64,000 bases of DNA from Vulcanimicrobiota bacterium. Its GTDB lineage: Bacteria; Vulcanimicrobiota; Xenobia; Xenobiales; JADMJV01. Position numbers and translations under genes: made by a program. A model generated the notes under the pieces. The model did not search any database. It saw only the letters and a program-made list of their open reading frames with translations, and was not told where the DNA came from. The stretch lies in contig JAFKGI010000013.1 in assembly GCA_017307785.1 (NCBI GenBank), forward strand, positions 1 through 64,000, read 5' to 3'. Positions 35,736-44,068 of this stretch are shown here, in pieces. Numbering within the stretch: position 1 is the stretch's first letter; each line of letters starts with the position of its first letter.

Positions 35736-36962
35736 CTAACCCTGCAAAATCGAACGCACCGTGTCCCGTGCGATGAGCAACTCCTCATTGGTGGGAAGTA
35801 CGTAGACGGGCAACCGGCAGCCTGCTTTGGTAATGGCTCCGCTTTCCTGTCCGTGAATTTTTGCGTTGGCTTCCGGGTCCAACTCGACTCCGAACCACTC
35901 CAGCCCCTGACAGATTTCGGCGCGCACTTCAGCGGCATTTTGGCCGATGCCGCCGGTAAAGACGATGGCCTGAGCTCCGCCCATCTCGGCCAGATAGGCC
36001 CCTATGTAGCGTTTTACGCGCTGGCAGAAGATCTCGATGGCCAGGCTGGCGCGACGGTCACCGTTCTCCCTGCGCTCTAGCAGCAGATCGCGCATGTCGC
36101 CGGTCAGACCCGAGATTCCGAGCAGCCCTGACTGCTTGTTGAGGAGAGTATCCACCTCGTGAACGTTGAGGCCCTCGTTCTGCATCAGAATTTCCACGAC
36201 GGAGGGGTCCAGGTCGCCGCAGCGCGTCCCCATCAGCAGACCTTCCACCGGCGTCATTCCCATGGAGGTGTTGATCGATTCCCCATTCTTGATGGCGCAA
36301 GCCGAGCAGCCGTTCCCCAGGTGCAAGGAGATGATGTTGACTTCTTCCTTGGGGACATTCTGTTGGGTGCGGTAGCGATAGGCAATGTAGCGGTGCGACG
36401 TCCCGTGAAACCCGTAACGCCGGATCTGATGGCGGCGATACATCGAGTAGGGGACGCCGTAGAGGTAGGCGGCAGGGGGCATGGTGGCGTGGAACGCGGT
36501 GTCGAAGACCACGACTTGAGGCATGGCCGAGCCGAGTAACTCCTGAGTGGCCCGGATACCCTTGAGGTTGGCGGGGTTGTGCAGGGGAGCCAGAGGAATG
36601 CAGTCTTCGATTTCGGCCAGCACCTCATCGTTCAGCAGCACCGACTTCTGAAATTTCTCGCCGCCGTGGACCACGCGATGGCCCACGCCGGCCAGGTCAG
36701 CGGCCGACCCCAGGAGTTTGCTGTCATTGAGGAACCAGGCCAGAACTCGCTCCACCGCCTGCTTGTGGTCGCGGACCGGAGTGGCTCCTTTGGTTGGAGC
36801 CTGACCCTCGGCTTCAAAATGAATCAGGGCTTGCCCTCCGATTCGCTCGATGATTCCGCGTGCCAGGCAGCGATCGGAATCGGCTTCGATGTCCTCCGGG
36901 CTGGTTTCGATCAGCTGAAATTTGAGGCTGGAGGAGCCGCTATTGACGACCAGTACTTTCAT
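35736..36962 (-). CDS. ackA: Acetate kinase
   Basis: A 408-aa ASKHA enzyme that interconverts acetate and acetyl phosphate. The N-terminal signature VLVVNSGSSSLKFQL, the mid-protein GFHGTSHRYIA and the HLGNGCSA phosphate loop are intact, as is TGGIGQNA near the C-terminus. No phosphotransacetylase gene is adjacent. It is divergent from the first Gly/Ala-rich paralogue, with two GTTAAC sites in the gap. Confidence 0.96.
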   Translation of the reverse strand: MKVLVVNSGSSSLKFQLIETSPEDIEADSDRCLARGIIERIGGQALIHFEAEGQAPTKGATPVRDHKQAVERVLAWFLNDSKLLGSAADLAGVGHRVVHGGEKFQKSVLLNDEVLAEIEDCIPLAPLHNPANLKGIRATQELLGSAMPQVVVFDTAFHATMPPAAYLYGVPYSMYRRHQIRRYGFHGTSHRYIAYRYRTQQNVPKEEVNIISLHLGNGCSACAIKNGESINTSMGMTPVEGLLMGTRCGDLDPSVVEILMQNEGLNVHEVDTLLNKQSGLLGISGLTGDMRDLLLERRENGDRRASLAIEIFCQRVKRYIGAYLAEMGGAQAIVFTGGIGQNAAEVRAEICQGLEWFGVELDPEANAKIHGQESGAITKAGCRLPVYVLPTNEELLIARDTVRSILQG

Positions 36963-37003
36963 AACCCTGGTTGGCTTGCTTCCTGTCCACAGGTTTACCT
37001 GCC

Positions 37004-37030
37004 GTTAACCATTGGACGCAAAGCGTTAAC
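37004..37030. promoter_or_regulatory. Paired GTTAAC sites in a divergent promoter region
   Basis: Two copies of GTTAAC(C/A)AT (37,004 and 37,025) lie in the gap between ackA (-) and the Gly/Ala-rich gene (+), 21 bases apart, about two helical turns. This spacing is typical of a regulator dimer pair, but the motif is short and its regulator unknown. Confidence 0.3.
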
Positions 37031-37123
37031 AATGTTTGCAGGCTTGGAACATGTCCCCCGTTCTGAAAAGCTGACCGGGGGCTATTATGACTTCAATAGC
37101 AACTGAAAGACGAGGACACGAAA

Positions 37124-37597
37124 ATGGGTGGAGTTAATAAAGTAGTCAATCCGAATGTCGGCGGAAACAACATCAGCATCGCAATGTCGCTGAGCACCGG
37201 TCTCGGCGCTCAGGCCAGCGCCGGTGGCGCCCAGGCTTTCGCGGGACCGAACGGTGCTTTCGCCTCGGCCGGCGGCCCCGGTGGACTCGGATCCTTCGCC
37301 CAGGCCGGCGGTTTCCCCGGCCCCAACGGCAACGCCCTGGCCGGTAACTTCGGTCAGCCCGGCGGCCCGCAGAACGCTTTCCAGGCCGGTTTCCAACAGG
37401 GCCGTATGGCTCACAAAATGAAGAAGATGATGCGCAAAATGCACAAAATGATGGCCCAGATGGGTGGCGGTATGCCCAGTATGCCCGGAATGGGTGGCTT
37501 CAACGGCCCCGGCGGTGCCTTCGCCAGCGCCGGCCCCGCCGGAGCTTTCGCCTCGGCCGGAAACTTCGGCTTCGCCGGCCCCCGCCCGCTCTTCTAA
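37124..37597 (+). CDS. Gly/Ala-rich protein with Met/Lys/His helix, paralogue A
   Basis: A 157-aa protein of unknown family starting MGGVNKVVNPN. Residues ~10-90 are Gly/Ala/Asn/Phe-rich with repeated AFA-x-GGP blocks. A strongly basic Met-rich helix (KMKKMMRKMHKMMAQM) follows at ~97-112, then Gly/Pro-rich sequence ending PLF. It lacks a signal peptide. It is ~60-70% similar over the first 115 residues to the gene at 41,706-42,203 and shares the final PLF, so both N-terminus and C-terminus are under selection. Two tandem terminators follow. Low complexity suggests a structural, condensate or surface role; this is not established. Confidence 0.75.
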   Translation: MGGVNKVVNPNVGGNNISIAMSLSTGLGAQASAGGAQAFAGPNGAFASAGGPGGLGSFAQAGGFPGPNGNALAGNFGQPGGPQNAFQAGFQQGRMAHKMKKMMRKMHKMMAQMGGGMPSMPGMGGFNGPGGAFASAGPAGAFASAGNFGFAGPRPLF

Positions 37598-37614
37598 GTC
37601 CCCTTCGGGGGAGA

Positions 37615-37647
37615 GAGCTCAGCTTGATATCAGGCTGGGCTCTTTTT
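37615..37647 (+). terminator. Intrinsic terminator, first of a tandem pair
   Basis: Stem GAGCTCAGC / GCTGGGCTC (one wobble) with a 10-base loop and TTTTT, 18 bases past the stop of paralogue A. Confidence 0.85.
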
Positions 37648-37665
37648 GCTTCGGGGAGAGGGAGA

Positions 37666-37698
37666 GAGCTCAGTTTGGTATCAGGCTGGGCTCTTTTT
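37666..37698 (+). terminator. Intrinsic terminator, second tandem copy
   Basis: A near-identical copy of the preceding terminator (GAGCTCAGT / GCTGGGCTC plus TTTTT) 51 bases downstream, evidently a local duplication that includes the flanking GGGGAGAG. Confidence 0.83.
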
Positions 37699-37725
37699 GT
37701 TTGGGGAGGGGGAAAGGGTTGAGTT

Positions 37726-37892
37726 TAAGGCCGACTCTGGCTTGTGATGTTTTCGGGAGTTGAGGCGAGCCCGAGCGTGACTCACCCTCAAAAATCAACA
37801 GACGCAAAGGCTGAGGCGAGGCACCGATAGCAAGCGCCCGTCGCTGCGGTATCTCCACCTTCCCCCGTTCCCCTTCTCCCCTTTCCGGCGGA
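37726..37892. repeat. ~160-bp direct repeat, copy 1
   Basis: It shares with copy 2 long identical blocks, such as GAGCGTGACTCACCCTC and GTCGCTGCGGTATCTCCACC, and the same pyrimidine-rich end. Overall identity is about 85% by eye with a few small gaps. No start/SD-supported gene is seen in the 37,598-38,145 gap apart from these repeats and the two terminators. Confidence 0.85.
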
Positions 37893-37984
37893 AACTCGCG
37901 CAGAACGGAGTCCACGCGTTCTGCTATGGCCTGGTCCGGAAGGGAAACCAGGGGGAAGTGGGGATCAGGAGACGGCTTTCGCGC

Positions 37985-38144
37985 TAAGGCCGACTCTGGC
38001 TTGGGATATTTTCGGAGTTGCGTCGATTCTGAGCGTGACTCACCCTCAAAAATCAACAGACGCAAAAGGCCGAGGCGAGGCACCGAAAGCAAGCGCCTGT
38101 CGCTGCGGTATCTCCACCTTCCCCTGTTCCCCTTTCCGGCGGAA
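37985..38144. repeat. ~160-bp direct repeat, copy 2
   Basis: The second copy ends one base before the stop codon of the GspE-like gene. It begins with the same TAAGGCCGACTCTGGCTTG as copy 1. On the minus strand both copies share a short frame reading LRLLIFEGESRS, which may be chance or decayed coding sequence. Confidence 0.85.
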
Positions 38145-38145
38145 C

Positions 38146-40247
38146 CTAGCTGAACAGGTAGGGTTTGACTTCTTCCAGGCCGGTCAGGCCCTGGCTTACT
38201 TTGTCGAAGGCGTTGGCCGAGAAGGAGCGCATGCCGGATTGCACGGCTACTTCGCGGATTTCCCGGGCCGTCAGGCGGGCTTGAGTGGCGGCTCGAATCG
38301 CGTCGTTGTTGGACATCAGTTCGCTAATGGCGGTCCGGCCTCGGTAGCCGGTGTGGGAGCAGTCGTCGCACCCTTTGGGTCGGTAGAAGGTCAGTTGATG
38401 GACCGAAGAGGTATCGCTGACGAAGGGCTCCACGTCTTCGGCGTAAGGGTGATAGGCTTCTTTGCATGTGGCGCAAAGCAGTCGCACCAGGCGCTGGGCG
38501 ATGGCGCAACTCACAACCTCTTTGACCAGGTAGGGTTCGCAGCCCATGTCGACCAGGCGCAGCAGCGTCTCTACCGTTCCCCGGGTGTGCAGGGTGGAGA
38601 GCAGTAAGTGTCCGGTCAAAGAAGCCTGCACGGCGATGTCGGCGGTTTCCCGGTCGCGAATCTCGCCCACCAGAATGGCGTCGGGATCCATGCGTAGCGC
38701 GGCTCTCAGGGCCTTTTCGAAATCGAGACCCACCTTATGGTTGACGGCCACCTGAACGACCTGATCCACCTGATATTCCACCGGGTCTTCGATGGTGACG
38801 ACCTTGAGATTCCGCGCCGCCAGCTTCTGGACGGCCGCATACAAGGTGGTGGTTTTTCCGCTTCCACTGGGGCCGGTGGTCAAAATCATGCCCTGGGGCA
38901 GCTCGAGTGCCTGCTTGAAGAGCTCAAGGTCGTGCGGATGCATTCCCAGTTCGTCGAGTTCGGCCACATTGCGGTGGCGGTCGAGCAGTCGCACCACGCA
39001 GGCCGTGCCCTTATCGGTCGGGACGGTGGCCACGCGGAAATCGTAGGGCAAATCGTTGATGGTGGTGGAGAAGTGTCCGTCCTGGCAATCCAGGGGTTGG
39101 CCGTATTCAGGTTGGAGAGCACCTGCAATCGCACCACCAGGGGGCTGTGGTTGGCTTTGGGCAGGATCTGAACGACCCGTAATTGCCCGTCCACCCGCAT
39201 GCGGATGCGCAGTTCATCGCGAACACCCTCGAAGTAAATGTCGCTGGCGCCGCTCTCTACCGCCTGTTTGAGCAATCCGTCCAGCAGGTCGATGGTAGAA
39301 GCCCCCACCGTGGGGGCAGCGCTGAGCAACTCGATGGAGTTGGGAATTTCCGCTGCCGGGGGCGGAGTGGGCGGACTGGACAGGCCCAGGGCCTCTTCTT
39401 TCTGTTTTTTCAGCCGCTTCATCATGGCGGCGCGTTCCTCGGGGTCGAGTGGAGGAGGAGCCGGCGGCACCGGTGTGTGGCCGGCCGTCGGTTCCAACAA
39501 GGCTTCCACGGGAGGAGCCATCGGAGTGGACGGCACGGCTCCCTGCGTGCGGCGAATGGCGGTCAAGGCCAACTTCAGTCCGTCGGTGTCGAACCAAACC
39601 CCCTGACAGTGCCGGCAGCGGACCACATCCAGTCCGCCGGAATTGGGCAGGTAGCAAGTTCCCATCACCAGGTCGCAGTGAGGGCACTTGAGTCCCTGGC
39701 CACGTGCCTCCACTTCAATGGCGCCCTCCAGATCCTGGGTATGCCCGTGGACTCGGGACAGGTCTCCGGCGGAAAGCCAGACCCCGTTGCAATAGGAGCA
39801 GCTCATGCCCACGACATTGTTGCGCAACGGAGTGGGGGAAAGAGTTGTGCGGTCGCGGGGGCACTTCTGCTGGCCCGGCTGTAAATCTTTACCCGCTTTT
39901 TGCGAAGGCTGAAAAGAATCGGGGCGCTGCACTTCCAGTTGGCCCGAGCCCATACCGATTCGATCGCCGACCTTGAGCAGATACTTGTCGATGGATTGCC
40001 CGTTGACCCGGGTCAGGTTGGTCTTGGAGCGATGCACGATCAAATACGTTTTCTGGCCATTGTCCCACTTGAGCTCGACGTGCAGCCTGGAGATGGTGGG
40101 ATCCTCGACCCAGATGGCGTCTTTGGGGGGCGCGCCACCCGGGCGCAGCGCTCGGCCCATCTTCAGATTCTTCGCCTCCAGGGAAATCGTGCGCCCGGCC
40201 GCCGGCCCGTCGAGAACGACCAGTTGAAGATTGGACTTGAAGCTCAT
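38146..40247 (-). pseudogene. FHA / zinc-ribbon / GspE-PilB ATPase, frameshifted
   Basis: Read across one frameshift this is a ~700-aa secretion or pilus ATPase. Residues ~8-108 form an FHA domain (MGRALRPG, PTISRLHVEL). At ~129-225 are two TFIIB-type zinc ribbons, the first incomplete (C129; C150/C153), the second full (C188/C191; C211/C214). The GspE N2 region starts near 315 (ASDIYFEGV). After the shift come the Walker A TGPSGSGKTTT, Asp box EDPVEY, Walker B VGEIRD and a Cys4 motif (CATC, CDDC). Near 39,097-39,102 the frame changes between SNLNTA and QPLDCQDGHF; one missing base in GGCC explains it. The distal ORF's own Met at 39,051 has no SD. It may be a sequence error; otherwise the gene is inactive or recoded. 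Confidence 0.85.
39097..39102 (-). other. Frameshift site in the GspE-like gene
   Basis: On the minus strand GGCCAACCCCTGG reads A-N-P-W in the upstream frame, whereas the conserved continuation (QPLDCQDGHF) needs GCCCAACCCCTG. Adding one C restores one continuous GspE frame with the family QDG motif. Confidence 0.85.
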
Positions 40248-40271
40248 GTGACTCCCTCGGCTTGACCGAGC

Positions 40272-41606
40272 CTACCCGCAGGCCCAGCTGAAGGTTAGCT
40301 GGTGGGGATGGTTCGCGCATACAAAAATGTGGCCGTTTCCATCTGCCGCGAAAATCTGACCGTGACAGGAGTTATACCCAGGTTCGCGCTCGCTGTGACC
40401 GTCATTGTTGACCTGAAATAACATTCTCATCGATTCGCCGCATTCGGGACAGGCGGGATATTCCGCCGCTTGCGACCAGGCCGGCCAGCCGCACAATTTG
40501 TCGCCCGGGTAATTGCGAAAATAGGCGGCCGCCTTTTCGCGGTCCACCTCATCCAGGCAAAAATGCTCCAGAAAGGCCGGTTCTTCGAGGTTGTAGCTGG
40601 CCGTGCGTTGGCGGTCGTCCAGCTGAGGGCGCTCCTCCCAGCCAGGGTAATCGGTCAGAGCCAGCCACTCGGTCACGTTCTTTTGTGGATGGCGAGGGTC
40701 GACCGGCTCCAACGAAGTGGTGTGTCCGCCGGTTAGACGGCGGGCCAGCGCATTGTTGCTGAAGGGTCCCCATGCCTTGGAGTGATGACACGAATCGGAG
40801 GTGCAGTAAAACAACTGGAGCCAGCCCTGGGCGGGCAGGGGCTGAGGGTCGGGAAGTCGGCTCAGATCCAGCTCACAAACCAGATGCAGGCGTTCCTCGC
40901 AGGCACCGCAGCGCGGCCACTGCTCTTGTTCGGCCAGGCGCGGTGGGCCACCGAATTGAGCGATCGCCTCGCCGTGGCCGAAAATCGGAGCATGGCAAGT
41001 TCGGGCCAGAGGAGCAAAAATCGTCTCCAGTTCCGGCAGCAGCGGTCGGGCCGGACCCCACTCGGCCGGGGCCTCCAGCGGTGGAAGAGGAGGCGGGGGC
41101 GGAGGAGGTGGTGGTTCCACCGGGACGGTGAGATCGCGAAAGCTCTCTCCGTCAAACTGAGAGACTTGTTCGAAGGTGTCCCGGTCGCTGTCGTACACAT
41201 ACAAACCGTCGGCCTGGAAGAAGAGGGAGCGAGTCTGGGTGGTCGCTAGCTGTCCCAGGGCTTCACCCAGCAGCTGCTGCAAAACCTGGCGGGGCGTCAG
41301 GTCAAAGCCGGCCAGGACACGGTGTCCGGTCAGCGCGGCCTGGAGCAACAGGGGTCCCATCTCTTCCGCCTGGGGAACGATCACGCAGTCGGGATCCTGA
41401 CGAAGAGCCGCACGAAGCGAGGCCTCTCCACCGGGAATCCGGGAGCCAAAGGGGGGCTCCAGGGGCCACTCGTCGGCGATGGTGACGTTGCATTCGGCCG
41501 GATGCTGAAAGTGTAGCGTGGCCCGCATTCGCTCCCAGAAGTTCTCACGGCCACAGATGTAAAGGCTGTCCCAGGCCGCAAAGGCCCTTTCCATGAATGC
41601 ACTCAT
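40272..41606 (-). CDS. Degenerate GspE-like ATPase fused to YwqG/DUF1963-like domain
   Basis: A 444-aa protein. Residues ~1-130 align in order with GspE/PilT: the Walker A position reads ICGRENFWERM (Gly/Lys/Thr lost), the Asp box IADEWPLEPP, and then LRAALRQDPDCVIV and LLLQAALTGHRVLAG match the Walker B to His-box region of the neighbouring ATPase, whose text is LRAALRMDPDAILV and VQASLTGHLLLST. A Pro-rich linker (~168-182) leads to a C-terminal domain with Cys pairs (CGAC, CPEC) and W/G patterns of DUF1963/YwqG proteins (GWLQLFYC, GHIFVCANHPHQLTF). It cannot bind ATP normally. It lies 24 bases upstream of the active-type ATPase gene and may regulate or scaffold it. Confidence 0.7.
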   Translation of the reverse strand: MSAFMERAFAAWDSLYICGRENFWERMRATLHFQHPAECNVTIADEWPLEPPFGSRIPGGEASLRAALRQDPDCVIVPQAEEMGPLLLQAALTGHRVLAGFDLTPRQVLQQLLGEALGQLATTQTRSLFFQADGLYVYDSDRDTFEQVSQFDGESFRDLTVPVEPPPPPPPPPLPPLEAPAEWGPARPLLPELETIFAPLARTCHAPIFGHGEAIAQFGGPPRLAEQEQWPRCGACEERLHLVCELDLSRLPDPQPLPAQGWLQLFYCTSDSCHHSKAWGPFSNNALARRLTGGHTTSLEPVDPRHPQKNVTEWLALTDYPGWEERPQLDDRQRTASYNLEEPAFLEHFCLDEVDREKAAAYFRNYPGDKLCGWPAWSQAAEYPACPECGESMRMLFQVNNDGHSEREPGYNSCHGQIFAADGNGHIFVCANHPHQLTFSWACG

Positions 41607-41660
41607 GCCAGCACGCTTCTGGACCTCAGGGGGCGGAATCCTGGTACCCTTCGGAAAATG

Positions 41661-41690
41661 AAAAAGGACCAGGCGAACCTGGTCCTTTTT
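41661..41690. terminator. Bidirectional intrinsic terminator
   Basis: A perfect 13-bp stem (AAAAAGGACCAGG / CCTGGTCCTTTTT) with a CGAA tetraloop. It ends the minus-strand paralogue B transcript just before the DUF1963-fusion gene. Confidence 0.93.
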
Positions 41691-41705
41691 GAATCGCTGA
41701 CTTCT

Positions 41706-42203
41706 TTAGAAGAGCGGTCCGGCCTGGGCGAAAGCGCCACCGGCCTGAGCGAAGGCGCCACCACCGGGCATACCGCCGCCGAAAGCACCGGGGAAGCCGC
41801 CGCCGAATCCGCCGGGGCCGCCGGGTCCACCGAAGCCACCGGGCATGCCGCCCATCTGGTGCATCAGTTTGTGCATTTTGCGCATCAACTTCTTCATCTT
41901 GCCGGCCATCTGGCCCTGTTGGAAGCCGGCCTGGAAGGCGTTCTGAGGTCCACCCTGCTGGCCCGGGAAGCCGGGTCCGCCGAAGTTGCCGGCCAGAGCG
42001 TTACCGTTGGGGCCGAAGTTGCCGGCCTGTGCGAAAGATCCAAGTCCGCCGGGTCCACCAGCCTGTGCGAAGGCGCCGTTGGGGCCTGCAAAAGCTTGAG
42101 CTCCGCCACCGGGGAAACCACCCAGGCCGCTGGTCAGCGACAGTGCGATGCTGATCGAGGCTCCGGCCTGCTGGTTCTGATTAACTTTATTAACTCCACC
42201 CAT
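41706..42203 (-). CDS. Gly/Ala-rich protein with Met/Lys/His helix, paralogue B
   Basis: A 165-aa paralogue of the 37,124-37,597 product. It begins MGGVNKVNQNQ, shares QAFAGPNGAFA, PNGNALAGNFG and QNAFQAGFQQG blocks, then the basic helix KMKKLMRKMHKLMHQM, a Gly/Phe/Pro-rich tail and a final PLF. No signal peptide. The start at 42,203 has GAGGACC upstream and matches the paralogue start; the longer reading to 42,341 is not shared. It faces a P450 gene across a gap with an AAATTTG palindrome and ends at a strong terminator, so it is probably abundant and transcribed alone. Confidence 0.77.
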   Translation of the reverse strand: MGGVNKVNQNQQAGASISIALSLTSGLGGFPGGGAQAFAGPNGAFAQAGGPGGLGSFAQAGNFGPNGNALAGNFGGPGFPGQQGGPQNAFQAGFQQGQMAGKMKKLMRKMHKLMHQMGGMPGGFGGPGGPGGFGGGFPGAFGGGMPGGGAFAQAGGAFAQAGPLF

Positions 42204-42290
42204 TGTAAGGTCCTCACTTTCGAGATGTCTTGTAAAGATAGTATCGATATCCGGGCGTACCGTCCAGCGTGCATTTGTGGTCATGTTGTA

Positions 42291-42307
42291 AAATTTGTAA
42301 CAAATTT
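42291..42307. promoter_or_regulatory. Perfect palindrome AAATTTG-TAA-CAAATTT
   Basis: A 17-base perfect inverted repeat in the 164-base AT-rich gap between paralogue B (-) and the P450 (+). Its symmetry and position fit an operator for a dimeric repressor controlling one or both promoters. The regulator is unknown. Confidence 0.45.
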
Positions 42308-42367
42308 CGCGAGATAGGTTGATTTTTTGTTGCAAGACCATCGACTTCCGGGAGCGAAGCGCCCGCC

Positions 42368-43591
42368 ATGCAGGATCTGCTCGCCAAGTTTTCCAGTCAG
42401 CTGTTGACCAACCCGTATCCCGCTTATCACGTGATCCGCAAGCTCGATCCGGTGCATTGGAGCGAGAGTTGGCAGTCCTGGTTCGTCTCGCGCTATGAGG
42501 ACGTGGCCAGTTTGATGAAGGACAACCGGCTCTCGGTTTCCCAGGTCGGCAAGTTCTCCCACCGACTCGAAGGCGAGGGGGAAATGGACGAAGCTCGGGC
42601 CCAGCTCGCCAAGATCGAGGTGTGGCTGGCCAGTTTCCTGCTCTTTACCGACCCACCGGCCCATACTCGGCTGCGCGGCCTGATCAGCAAGGCCTTTACC
42701 CCGCGCAGCGTGGAGTTGCTGGCACCGGTGGTGCAAGAGCGCGTGGACCGGCTGTTGGAGCCCCTGCAGACCGGGCAGGTGGTGGACTTGATGGAGCAGC
42801 TGGCCGTGCCGCTACCGGTGATGACCATCGCTGATTTTCTGGGCAGTCGACCTCAGGACTACCGGGAGTTGGCGGGCTGGTCGCACGACCTGGCCAGCTT
42901 TCTGGGGGATGAGTACCTGTCGCCGCAGTCGGTTGCCCGCAGTTTGGGCAGTCTGGAGGGCATGGCCGGCTACTTCCAGAGCTTGATGGAAGAACGCCGG
43001 CGCAAGCCCGAGGAAGACCTGATGTCACGCCTGCTGCAGGCTCAGCACGAGGGCTCCACTCTGAAAGAGTCCGAAATTCTGTCGATGTGCATTCTGCTTT
43101 TCGGGGCGGGGCACGACACTACCACCAATTTCATCGCCAACGGCCTGCTGGCTCTGCTGCAGCATCCCAGCGAGTCGTCCAAGCTGGTTCAGCAGCCGGA
43201 GTTGTTGGACCGGGTGGTCGAGGAGGTTCTGCGCTTCGATAGTCCTTCTCTGATTGCCGTGCGCTCTGTGCTCCAGGAGCTGGAGGTGGGCGGTAAGACG
43301 CTGCTTCCGGGAGACAGCGTCAACCTCTGTATGGGAGCCGCCAATCGCGATCCCGGCCAGTTCCCCGACCCCGATAAGTTCCGCGTCGAGCGTCAGAACG
43401 GCAATCACATTCCGTTCGGCAAAGGCATTCACTTTTGCGTGGGTTCGTTCTTGGCACGCCTGGAGGCTCGCACCGTCTTTGCCACCTTTCTGCGCAAGTG
43501 GCCCAACAGCCGCCTGGCCGCACCCCCCGAGCGTATTCCCACTCTGGCTTTTCGCCGTCTGAAGCATTTGAAAGTTGAGCTTTTAGCATGA
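42368..43591 (+). CDS. Cytochrome P450
   Basis: A 407-aa soluble bacterial-type P450. The I-helix oxygen motif is FGAGHDTTTN, the ExxR pair is in EEVLRF, and the heme loop is PFGKGIHFCVG with the thiolate Cys. All essential residues are present, so it should be an active monooxygenase when supplied with ferredoxin and reductase, which are not encoded nearby. The start ATG lies in AGCGCCCGCCATG without a strong SD. It overlaps the GNAT gene by 4 bases (ATGA). Confidence 0.95.
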   Translation: MQDLLAKFSSQLLTNPYPAYHVIRKLDPVHWSESWQSWFVSRYEDVASLMKDNRLSVSQVGKFSHRLEGEGEMDEARAQLAKIEVWLASFLLFTDPPAHTRLRGLISKAFTPRSVELLAPVVQERVDRLLEPLQTGQVVDLMEQLAVPLPVMTIADFLGSRPQDYRELAGWSHDLASFLGDEYLSPQSVARSLGSLEGMAGYFQSLMEERRRKPEEDLMSRLLQAQHEGSTLKESEILSMCILLFGAGHDTTTNFIANGLLALLQHPSESSKLVQQPELLDRVVEEVLRFDSPSLIAVRSVLQELEVGGKTLLPGDSVNLCMGAANRDPGQFPDPDKFRVERQNGNHIPFGKGIHFCVGSFLARLEARTVFATFLRKWPNSRLAAPPERIPTLAFRRLKHLKVELLA

Positions 43592-44064
43592 TCCGAATGG
43601 CCAAGGCCGCCGATATTCCGGCCCTGAGGGAACTGAATCAAGCCTGTATCACGGCCGGCATACCCGCCACCAGGGAGGCCAGCCACGAGCAGGTGCGCGC
43701 CTATGCGGCCGATGCTTACGAAGACATGGACAGCATGCTGCGTCAGTCCGGCTTCGTGGTGCTGGTGGAAGAAACCAACAAGGAAATCACCGGCTACCTG
43801 ATGCTGGATTTTGCGCACGTCGAGCCGTCCACCGGGGAGAAGCAGTGCTTCATTGTGGACCTGGCCGTGCACCCCGACAAGCGAGGGCATTTCGCCACCC
43901 ATAGACTGATCAAAAAGGCCTCGGCGCTGGCGAAAGCGCGAGGCCTGAAGTATCTGGTCGGCATGGTCTCCAGCAGCAACGATCGCACCTTGCAGCTGGG
44001 CATGAAAGGGTTGGACTTTCAGGTGGAGCGCGTCCAGGTGATGCGCCGCACCGATATCGATTGA
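43588..44064 (+). CDS. GNAT-family N-acetyltransferase
   Basis: A 158-aa acetyltransferase with FIVDLAVHPDKRGHFATHRLIKKA (motif A region, pieces FIVDLAVHP and KRGHFATHRL) and the beta4-beta5 pattern ITGYLMLDFA. The CoA loop RGHFAT is slightly unusual compared with R/QGxGx/A. Substrate unknown. It is coupled to the P450 by an ATGA overlap, so it may modify the same product. Confidence 0.85.
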   Translation: MIRMAKAADIPALRELNQACITAGIPATREASHEQVRAYAADAYEDMDSMLRQSGFVVLVEETNKEITGYLMLDFAHVEPSTGEKQCFIVDLAVHPDKRGHFATHRLIKKASALAKARGLKYLVGMVSSSNDRTLQLGMKGLDFQVERVQVMRRTDID

Positions 44065-44068
44065 GCGC

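Noticed and set aside
37670..38092. 140-aa minus-strand frame in the repeat gap
   Set aside because: It is made of the two direct repeats and terminator sequence, with no SD and no family; recorded only as a repeat feature.
38146..39051. The 301-aa distal ATPase frame as an independent gene
   Set aside because: It begins in mid-domain, its Met lacks an SD and the conserved frame extends upstream of that Met without a stop, so it is the 3' part of a frameshifted gene.
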